NCBI GenBank assembly: GCA_002453475.1
Contig: DKGY01000039.1
Coordinates: 42,899 to 48,447 of the forward strand
Direction of reading: 5' to 3'
Source: Clostridium sp. UBA6758
GTDB lineage: Bacteria > Bacillota > Clostridia > Clostridiales > Clostridiaceae
Length of the DNA: 5,549 nt
Below are positions 1 through 4,824 of the stretch, in pieces. The translations under genes were made by a program, and so were the position numbers. The notes beneath the pieces are model-generated. The model searched no databases, was not told the DNA's origin, and saw nothing but the letters and a program-made list of their open reading frames with translations. Every line of letters begins with the position of its first letter. Position 1 is the first letter of the stretch.

Positions 1-103
1 AAAATAGACGAGCATTCTGACTTACTTATTTTTTGAAGATGCCTTAAGTCTATATTTAATTATATCCTAATTGATTTTACAAATAAATGCACAAAATAAC
101 CAT

Positions 104-122
104 ATCCATTATTTTAATGGAT
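104..122 (+). terminator. Weak AT-rich stem-loop in gene-poor left flank
   Basis: The arms at 104-111 and 115-122 are perfect complements (8 bp) around a 3-nt TTT loop. The following bases (TTGTCTGGTTT) are only moderately T-rich, so this may be the terminator of a gene lying left of the window, or just a chance AT-rich stem. I see no gene, RNA gene or repeat in bases 1-167. Confidence 0.25.
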
Positions 123-167
123 TTGTCTGGTTTAAACTTGATATATTTTGAAATTATCCCTCATTGA

Positions 168-335
168 AATCGTTGGCCTTTTTATTTGGATGACCTAAAA
201 AGGTATTCTATTGAAAATAATATTACTATATACACTGTAGAAGATGGACATGGTATAGTAATAAAAGATGCTATCTTAACTTTCTATGGTGATATAGGTA
301 TAATAAAAGATGGAGTTTATTCTAAAGAATTTTAA
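168..335 (+). pseudogene. Possible gene remnant, unrecognised
   Basis: This frame is open from just after a TGA at 165-167 to a TAA at 333-335, about 55 codons. It contains no ATG and has no ribosome binding site before the only TTG (186). The translation has coding-like composition (it includes IYTVEDGHGIVIKDAIL and GIIKDGVYSKEF), with Gly/Asp turns alternating with short hydrophobic strands. It could be the surviving 3' end of a decayed gene, possibly beta-rich. I do not recognise the family. A chance open frame in AT-rich DNA remains possible, since there is no start signal and it lies directly upstream of the well-formed patatin gene. Confidence 0.25.
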
Positions 336-406
336 TTATAGCTACCTCAATAACTGCTATATAAAAAGTAATAAACTTACAAAATTAATTTTAAGGAGTT
401 GACATC

Positions 407-1255
407 ATGAATAGTTTAATTCTTGAAGGTGGAACCTTTAGACCTATTTTTAGCGCTGGTATAATGGATGCCCTTTTAGATAATAATATTATGTTTCCTT
501 ATTGCATTGGTGTTTCTGCAGGAATTACCAACGGCTTTTCATATATATCAAGACAAAAGAAAAGAAACTATGACATTCTAATAAACCATAGACATGATAA
601 AAGATATATAGGCTTTAGAAACTTTTTTAAATGTAAAAGCTTATTTGGTTTAGATTTTGCTTTTGATGAGTTACCTAACAAAATTTACCCCTTTGACATG
701 GATACCTTTAAAAGCTATGAAGGTAAAATTTTAGTTGGTGTGACTAATGCTAAAACTGGAGCTACTGAATATTTAAATGGTAAAGATTTAGATGAAAAAT
801 GCAATATGTTAAGAGCTAGTTGTGCTATACCTCTTTTCTTTCCTCCAGCTATAATTAATGATAATGAATATTTTGATGGAGGTATCTGTGATCCCATTCC
901 TGTATTAAAAGCCATGGAAGATGGAAATGAAAAGCATCTAATTATTCTAACTAGACCTAAGGGGTATGTTAAAGAATTAGGTAAGGGTAATATTTTTGCT
1001 GCTAAAGTTTTAAAAAATAAATATCCTAATCTGGTAAAGCCACTTCTTACTCGTCATGAGCTTTATAATGATAGAGTTAAGTATTGTGAACAGCTTGAGA
1101 GAGATGGCAAAGCTATAATTTTAAGACCTACTGCAGAAGATGGTATAGATAGTTTTGAAAAAGATCTTAATAAAATTAAACATGCCTATAATCATGGATA
1201 TAATATAGCTTTAGAAAGAATTGATGAAATTAAAAAATTCTTCAACATTTCATAA
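407..1255 (+). CDS. Patatin-like phospholipase / acyl hydrolase
   Basis: A 282-residue protein of the bacterial patatin family (YjjU-like), serine hydrolases that cleave acyl chains from lipids with a Ser-Asp dyad. The oxyanion-hole segment is near the N-terminus (E7-G8-G9-T-F-R12), although Pro13 stands where the usual Gly of the GGGxRG motif lies. The nucleophile elbow is G35-V-S37-A-G39, and the catalytic Asp is in D157-G-G. Between them, RASCAIP (136-142) and the following FFPP match the conserved Ser/Ala-Ile-Pro stretch of the family. There is no signal peptide or clear membrane segment, so it is probably cytosolic or peripheral to the membrane. The length fits the family. The start is fixed by AAGGAG at 393-398, 8 bases before the ATG. 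It appears to be a single-gene unit, convergent with the transporter on the other strand. The lipid substrate cannot be told from sequence. Confidence 0.9.
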   Translation: MNSLILEGGTFRPIFSAGIMDALLDNNIMFPYCIGVSAGITNGFSYISRQKKRNYDILINHRHDKRYIGFRNFFKCKSLFGLDFAFDELPNKIYPFDMDTFKSYEGKILVGVTNAKTGATEYLNGKDLDEKCNMLRASCAIPLFFPPAIINDNEYFDGGICDPIPVLKAMEDGNEKHLIILTRPKGYVKELGKGNIFAAKVLKNKYPNLVKPLLTRHELYNDRVKYCEQLERDGKAIILRPTAEDGIDSFEKDLNKIKHAYNHGYNIALERIDEIKKFFNIS

Positions 1256-1319
1256 AAATGCCTATGAATAAATATATTTAAATATTTACCTATGAAACTA
1301 TATAAATATTAATATATAA

Positions 1320-1351
1320 AACTAGTTAACTATGGAAATAGTTAACTAGTT
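1320..1351. terminator. Long perfect stem-loop between convergent genes
   Basis: The arms at 1320-1332 and 1339-1351 are fully complementary (13 bp) around a 6-nt loop (TGGAAA). The element lies between the patatin stop and the transporter stop, so it could end transcription from both sides. On the + strand it is followed by TGTTCTGTTC, and on the - strand by TTTATATATT. Neither is an ideal T-run, so efficiency as an intrinsic terminator is uncertain. Confidence 0.5.
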
Positions 1352-1413
1352 GTTCTGTTCATGGGGACTTCAGAGAATTTACTATTTAGAGTATATAGTT
1401 ATTAACCCCATTT

Positions 1414-1436
1414 AAATAGCAAATAAATAGCAAAAT
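1414..1436. repeat. Short tandem duplication (11-12 bp unit)
   Basis: AAATAGCAAAT at 1414-1424 is followed at once by AAATAGCAAAAT at 1425-1436, just beyond the transporter's stop codon. It is a two-copy slippage-type repeat with no evident function. Confidence 0.5.
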
Positions 1437-1449
1437 CAATATAAAAGAT

Positions 1450-2760
1450 TTATATCCCGCCATAAATTATTCCTAATATTATTACTAATACTGTTATAAA
1501 AGTAAACCCATATTTAGCAAACGTAAAGAATTTATTTCCTAACTTTCTCTTAGTTCCTCTATTTATTTCTTCTAGCACCTGTTCTTTGTCGTACATAAAG
1601 TAAAATACTATAAATACTAGTAGTGCTGCTAATGGCGATATTACTATAGTAATTACATCTGCAAAGTTACTAAACAAATTCATATTTAAATTTAAAGGTA
1701 TTGATAATACAAATGACACTAAAGCTATTAATATAGTAGATGTTTTTCTGCTTAATTTTGTTTGTGCCATAAATGATTCCACTGGCCCTTCTAGCATATT
1801 TATTGAAGAACTAATTGCTGCAAATAATACACTTAAAAAGAATAATATCATAAGTACTTGTCCACCAGGTATAGCCTTAAATATAGTTGGTATTGTTATA
1901 AATAATAGTGGTGGACCTGATGCTGGATCTAAGCCAAAGGCAAATACTGCTGGCATAATAACAAAGGATGCTAATAATGCTGCAATGGTATCAAGTACAG
2001 CAGTACTTACTGCAGACCTAGGAATGTCTAAATCCTTCTCTATGTAACTACCATATACCACCATTCCGCATCCATTTAAAGATACCGTGAAGAAGGCTTG
2101 ACCAAGTGCCATTACCCATGTATTTATATTAAATAAGTATGACCATTGTGGTGATAATAGATACTTCACACCCTCTATAGCTCCAGGTAAAGTTAATGAT
2201 CTAATGGCTAACAATATAAAAATTCCAAAGAGCATAGGCATTATAATTTTATTAATTTTTTCAATTCCCTTAGAAATACCTATACAAACAATTACTAAAG
2301 CTAACACTATGGCTAATAAATTCCATGGTATAGTTTGGGCGCTTCCTGCAAAGCTATCAAAGTACTTAGGTATATCAATATTTTTTATATTTCCACTAAG
2401 ACTAAGACCTAAATACTTAATTATCCAACATACTACCACATTATAAAATATAAATACCCCTACAAGTCCTATGGCTGGTATGAATCCAAATAAAGTTCCT
2501 CCCTTTAACCCCCTATTCTTAAATCCTTTTTTAATTCCTGTTAGAGCTCCTCCCTCAGCACCTCTTCCAAAGGCAAACTCTGTAATTAACCCTGTTGATC
2601 CTAGTATAAGTACAAAAATAAAGTATGGTATTAAAAATACAGCTCCCCCATTTTGCCCTAACCTATAAGGAAACATCCATATGTTCCCAAGTCCTACTGC
2701 TGCTCCAATACAAGATATCACAAATCCTGCTCTACTTGTAAAGTTCTCTCTGTTCTTCAT
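1450..2760 (-). CDS. NSS-family Na+-coupled amino-acid transporter, probably tyrosine
   Basis: A 436-residue polytopic membrane protein of the sodium:neurotransmitter symporter family (LeuT fold), which imports amino acids with Na+. The family signature in TM1 is clear: A20-A-V-G-L-G-N26-I-W-M-F-P-Y32, followed by L-G-Q-N-G-G (34-39). Met29 replaces the Arg found here in LeuT. The unwound TM6 region reads ALGQAFFTVSLNG, and FGLDPASGPPLLF resembles the loop before TM8 in bacterial members. The length and hydrophobic pattern suit the 11-12-helix bacterial type, which includes the tyrosine transporter Tyt1. The start is supported by AGGAAGGAG (2769-2777), 8 bases upstream. It has its own promoter and a long leader with a Tyr-rich peptide and two terminators. 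That leader, not the protein itself, is the main ground for calling the substrate tyrosine. Confidence 0.9.
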   Translation of the reverse strand: MKNRENFTSRAGFVISCIGAAVGLGNIWMFPYRLGQNGGAVFLIPYFIFVLILGSTGLITEFAFGRGAEGGALTGIKKGFKNRGLKGGTLFGFIPAIGLVGVFIFYNVVVCWIIKYLGLSLSGNIKNIDIPKYFDSFAGSAQTIPWNLLAIVLALVIVCIGISKGIEKINKIIMPMLFGIFILLAIRSLTLPGAIEGVKYLLSPQWSYLFNINTWVMALGQAFFTVSLNGCGMVVYGSYIEKDLDIPRSAVSTAVLDTIAALLASFVIMPAVFAFGLDPASGPPLLFITIPTIFKAIPGGQVLMILFFLSVLFAAISSSINMLEGPVESFMAQTKLSRKTSTILIALVSFVLSIPLNLNMNLFSNFADVITIVISPLAALLVFIVFYFMYDKEQVLEEINRGTKRKLGNKFFTFAKYGFTFITVLVIILGIIYGGI

Positions 2761-2777
2761 ATCCTAATCTCCTTCCT

Positions 2778-2814
2778 AAAATAAATAAAACCACATAGAC
2801 TAATTCTATGTGGT
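2778..2814 (-). terminator. Leader terminator T2 (segments 5:6)
   Basis: On the - strand, the arms at 2805-2814 and 2790-2799 pair over 10 bp (ACCACATAGA with TCTATGTGGT) around a 5-nt loop. A T-rich run, TTTATTTATTTT (2789-2778), follows directly. It ends just before the transporter's ribosome binding site, the right place for an attenuator. Its 9-nt core arms are identical to those of the hairpin just upstream. Confidence 0.65.
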
Positions 2815-2830
2815 AAAATAAGAAGATATC

Positions 2831-2863
2831 AAACATAAAAACCACATAGATATATCTATGTGG
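2831..2863 (-). terminator. Leader terminator T1 (segments 3:4), perfect palindrome
   Basis: Bases 2842-2863 form a perfect 22-bp palindrome. As RNA from the - strand it gives a 9-bp stem (CCACATAGA with TCTATGTGG) and a 4-nt UAUA loop, followed by TTTTTATGTTT (2841-2831). This is the form of an intrinsic terminator in the transporter leader, about 70 nt upstream of the start codon. As DNA the palindrome could also bind a dimeric repressor, but the T-run and the competing upstream segment favour an RNA role. Confidence 0.7.
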
Positions 2864-2914
2864 CTTAATCACTAAACATTTGAGTATAGCAAAACTTCCT
2901 AACCATCATAGACA
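2853..2914 (-). promoter_or_regulatory. Predicted antiterminator helix (segments 2:3)
   Basis: Segment 2 (2901-2914; RNA 5'-UGUCUAUGAUGGUU) pairs with segment 3 (2853-2866; RNA 5'-AAGCCACAUAGAUA). The helix has 13 bp with one bulged A and two G-U pairs, and closes a 34-nt loop. Segment 3 contains the whole 5' arm of terminator T1, so the two helices exclude each other. Segment 2 also resembles the T1/T2 3' arms (TCTATGTGG), differing by an inserted A, as expected of an arm that must compete with them. The pairing was read by eye, without energy calculations. Confidence 0.6.
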
Positions 2915-2981
2915 CAAACCAAATTTGTTAAACTGGCTTGCATCTATAATTGTTTATAAATACAAACCCTATCTATAATAG
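2903..2981 (-). promoter_or_regulatory. Predicted protector helix over the Tyr codons (segments 1:2)
   Basis: RNA 5'-CUAUUAUAGAUA (2970-2981) spans Tyr20, Tyr21, Arg22 and the first two bases of the stop codon of the leader ORF. It pairs with 5'-UGUCUAUGAUGG (2903-2914) over 12 continuous base pairs, three of them G-U. In between, 2934-2940 and 2915-2921 form a 7-bp hairpin (CAAGCCA with TGGTTTG) directly next to segment 2, which would bring the two segments together. Forming 1:2 would free T1 to fold; a ribosome held on the Tyr codons would block it. Confidence 0.55.
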
Positions 2982-3037
2982 CTAAGATAATATGCCATAT
3001 TAACTTTTTTTGACTCAAAGTTAATTTCTCTACTCAT
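2969..3037 (-). CDS. Tyrosine-rich leader peptide (22 aa)
   Basis: A short ORF starting ATG at 3037 and ending TAG at 2969-2971. AGGAG (3045-3049) lies 7 nt before the ATG, an ideal initiation site. The peptide begins MSREINF, has Lys10-Lys11, and ends NMAYYLSYYR, with Tyr at 16, 17, 20 and 21, all TAT codons. It lies about 25 nt after the likely transcription start and about 105 nt ahead of the first terminator hairpin. Clustered codons for one amino acid at the end of a tiny ORF upstream of competing hairpins are the hallmark of ribosome-mediated attenuation, as in trp and his leaders. The peptide probably has no function itself; its translation speed would sense charged tRNA-Tyr. It is too short to prove by composition alone, but the start signals, codon cluster and RNA pairing agree. 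Confidence 0.75.
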   Translation of the reverse strand: MSREINFESKKVNMAYYLSYYR

Positions 3038-3068
3038 TTTAATTCTCCTAAGTGTTATATTTTAATAA

Positions 3069-3097
3069 ATATTATCACTCTTATATAAGCTTGTCAA
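3069..3097 (-). promoter_or_regulatory. Vegetative-type promoter for the transporter leader
   Basis: On the - strand, TTGACA (3092-3097, a perfect -35) is separated by 17 bases from TAATAT (3069-3074, -10). The expected start is near 3062, giving a leader of about 300 nt before the transporter ATG. From this promoter to the divergent ctc promoter (3098-3303) I see no gene or RNA feature. Confidence 0.8.
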
Positions 3098-3303
3098 TAA
3101 CTTTTCTCAGTATTTTTTAATATACAATAAAGATTGATTTACTTATTCATATTGCTAAAAATACTTATTCTATTGTTGTATTTCATGGTATATCTATCCA
3201 TCTATGCGCATTGGATACTATACTTATTTCAATTATATTTACTGAAAGTTGACTTCCACCATAGCTTTCTTTAGTTCCTTTTCATATTAATATTTTATTC
3301 ATT

Positions 3304-3331
3304 TTGATTTCTTTCTAATATATGTTATGAT
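3304..3331 (+). promoter_or_regulatory. Predicted promoter of ctc
   Basis: TTGATT (3304-3309) and TATGAT (3326-3331) are 16 bases apart, a plausible sigma-A type promoter. Transcription would start near 3338, giving ctc an unusually long leader of about 155 nt. I see no clear second promoter nearer the gene. Confidence 0.55.
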
Positions 3332-3362
3332 GGGATAAGTATATTTAAGGAGGTTGATGCAT

Positions 3363-3392
3363 ATGTGGGCTTTGTATAAGCTCTGTGTGTAA
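3363..3392 (+). CDS. Very short upstream ORF (MWALYKLCV) in the ctc leader
   Basis: AAGGAGG (3347-3353), a near-perfect ribosome binding site and better than that of ctc, lies 9 bases before ATG 3363. The frame encodes MWALYKLCV and stops at TAA 3390-3392. An in-frame ATG at 3357 is too close to the binding site. The end of the ORF carries TAAGCTC (3377-3383), which can pair with GAGCTTA (3445-3451), or in part with GCTTA at 3401-3405, so translation could affect folding of the leader. A weak hairpin (5 bp, loop TTTA) around 3409-3422 is followed by TTTTA. No convincing terminator or masking of the ctc binding site is visible, so a regulatory role is only a suggestion. Confidence 0.4.
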   Translation: MWALYKLCV

Positions 3393-3494
3393 TTAATAGT
3401 GCTTAGATTCATTTATGAATTTTACTGTGATAATTTTATATACTGAGCTTAATAAATCAACATTAAATTATTAAAAATAAGTGAGGGATTTATT

Positions 3495-4034
3495 ATGAAA
3501 AGTACAACATATAAAGTATATGAAAGAAGCTCAAAGGAAAATTTAAAAAATCTTAGAAAATTGGGAGAAGTACCTTGTGTAATCTATGGAGAATTTTTAG
3601 AGGAACCTATCTCTGCTAAGATGAATAAGACAGAACTAATGAAAATGTTAAAAGTCAGTTACAGTGGTTCTATCATACCTATTGATTTAGAGGGAAAAAC
3701 TCTAAACTGTGTAGTTAAGGATATTCAAAAGAACAACCTACACGAAATTATACATTTTGATTTACAATATGTGAAACCAAATGAAGTAATCAAACTAACT
3801 ATTCCTATAAATTATATAGGACAAGAAAACTTGGAATCTAAAAGGCTAGTTTTAGAAACCTTTAGACCATATCTTGATTTTCAAGGAAATGTAGAAAAGA
3901 TTCCAGAATATATCGAAGTGGATGTAGCTAATATGCAATTTAATGATAAGCTACTAGCTAAAGATATTAATATTCCAAGTGAAGTAACACTGCTTACTCC
4001 TGAGGAAACTATCTTAGCTGTAGTAAATGGCTAA
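3495..4034 (+). CDS. ctc: 50S ribosomal protein L25 / general stress protein Ctc
   Basis: A 179-residue member of the L25/TL5/Ctc family, which binds 5S rRNA in the large ribosomal subunit and in Bacillus is induced by stress. The N-terminal L25 domain (about 1-92) shows the typical LRKLGEVPCVIYG near residues 19-31, and then a beta-barrel segment ending DLQYV. The C-terminal TL5-type domain (about 95-178) includes IPINYIGQ and the closing TPEETILAVV that is common in the family. The length fits the two-domain form. The start is preceded by GAGGG (3483-3487) at 7 bases, a modest ribosome binding site. It is a single gene with its own promoter, a long leader and a strong terminator. In many Firmicutes the neighbour is the peptidyl-tRNA hydrolase gene (spoVC/pth); here it is not. 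Confidence 0.93.
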   Translation: MKSTTYKVYERSSKENLKNLRKLGEVPCVIYGEFLEEPISAKMNKTELMKMLKVSYSGSIIPIDLEGKTLNCVVKDIQKNNLHEIIHFDLQYVKPNEVIKLTIPINYIGQENLESKRLVLETFRPYLDFQGNVEKIPEYIEVDVANMQFNDKLLAKDINIPSEVTLLTPEETILAVVNG

Positions 4035-4055
4035 TGTAAAATGAAATTTAAATTA

Positions 4056-4093
4056 AAAAAAGTGCTGTTCTTATAAAAGACTAGCACTTTTTT
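4056..4093 (+). terminator. Strong intrinsic terminator of ctc
   Basis: AAAAAAGTGCT (4056-4066) pairs with AGCACTTTTTT (4083-4093). The inner bases continue the helix with small bulges (GT-CTT against AAGAC) to an ATAA loop. The stem's 3' side ends in a T-run. The A-run on the 5' side would also serve the opposite strand. Confidence 0.85.
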
Positions 4094-4191
4094 CTTATAT
4101 CCATTATGTATTTTTATAATTTATTTACACACACCACTCCTCTTCAACATATTATAAATTATATTGTATCAATAAAATGGAGAGTATTAAT

Positions 4192-4704
4192 ATGAGAATG
4201 GCTAATGATAAATTTAGTATTAGTGACATAATTTCTGATCACGGTATTCTTGAACCAACTGCATTTGCATTAATCGAAGGTGGACCTTTAGGACCTGAAA
4301 TAAGTGGCAAAGCTTTATTTTATCCCTTAAGTGATGGAATTTTTCTTAGAATTTGTGTTAACGGTATTCCAAAATACACCTCTGAAGGGAAGCCATCACT
4401 TTTCCACGGTTTTCATATTCATGAATTCGGGAATTGTAGTATAGGTAATCCAACAGATCCTTTTATGTCTGCCGGTACACATTGGAACCCAACAAATCAG
4501 CCCCATCCTTATCATTATGGGGACCTTCCCCCACTAATTTCATCAAATGGTACTGCTGTTATGAGTGTTTATTTAAGCAGATTTTCTATACCCGATATTA
4601 TTGGCAAAGCTCTTATAATCCATGAAAATGCTGATGACTTTGCTAGCCAACCTGCTGGTAATTCCGGAAAGAAATTAGCTTGTGGAGTAATAATGCATAC
4701 CTAG
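4192..4704 (+). CDS. sodC: Cu/Zn superoxide dismutase family protein
   Basis: About 170 residues with the metal site of Cu/Zn superoxide dismutase, which converts superoxide to peroxide and oxygen. Counting from ATG 4192: His75 and His77 in GFHIHEFG, His97 in AGTHWNP, His105, His108 and Asp111 in PHPYHYGDL, and His144 in IIHENADD. Together these supply all Cu and Zn ligands. Cys82 (GNCS) and Cys164 (LACGVI) match the structural disulfide. The active-site Arg that guides the anion, three residues before the last Cys, is Lys161 here. There is no signal peptide or lipobox, so it should be cytosolic, unlike most bacterial members. I chose 4192 over ATG 4177 because GGAGAG (4179-4184) lies 7 bases before 4192, and nothing like a binding site precedes 4177. 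It is flanked by terminators on both sides, so probably monocistronic; no clear promoter was recognised. Enzyme activity is likely but not certain. Confidence 0.85.
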   Translation: MRMANDKFSISDIISDHGILEPTAFALIEGGPLGPEISGKALFYPLSDGIFLRICVNGIPKYTSEGKPSLFHGFHIHEFGNCSIGNPTDPFMSAGTHWNPTNQPHPYHYGDLPPLISSNGTAVMSVYLSRFSIPDIIGKALIIHENADDFASQPAGNSGKKLACGVIMHT

Positions 4705-4770
4705 ATACTGATAGTACTTATTAGTTATCAATACAAATTTTATACAATTAGTTCACACATTTTATACCAA

Positions 4771-4814
4771 AGTAAAGAACTACCTCAAAACATAATTTAA
4801 GGTAGTTCTTTACT
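4771..4814 (+). terminator. Terminator after the SOD-family gene
   Basis: The arms at 4771-4785 and 4800-4814 are perfect complements over 15 bp, with a 14-nt loop. ATTCTTTTTA follows on the + strand. It lies only 10 bases beyond the stop of the convergent AAA gene, so it may also end that transcript, although no good T-run follows on the - strand. Confidence 0.8.
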
Positions 4815-4824
4815 ATTCTTTTTA

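Noticed and set aside
2204..2668. Plus-strand open frames inside the transporter gene
   Set aside because: They are antisense shadows of a clear membrane-protein gene, with no start signals or recognisable domains. The same holds for antisense frames within the patatin gene (715-915) and the AAA gene (5246-5434).
2842..2863. Operator for a dimeric repressor (perfect 22-bp palindrome)
   Set aside because: It lies more than 200 bp downstream of the promoter, is followed by a T-run in the transcribed direction, and has a second copy with a different loop and spacing. Terminator function is more likely, though binding cannot be excluded.
2761..3060. T-box riboswitch for the transporter
   Set aside because: T-boxes are common for Firmicute tyrosine genes, but I see no AGGGTGGNACCGCG-like antiterminator sequence on the - strand. 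The hairpins are explained better by the leader-peptide scheme.
3239..3286. Minus-strand stretch ending KELKKAMVEVNFQ, coding-like
   Set aside because: Only about 15 codons after a stop, with no start signals that fit. It is too short to call a gene or remnant.
4177..4191. ATG 4177 as start of the SOD-family protein
   Set aside because: No ribosome binding site precedes it, while the bases just after it (GGAGAG) form a well-spaced site for ATG 4192.
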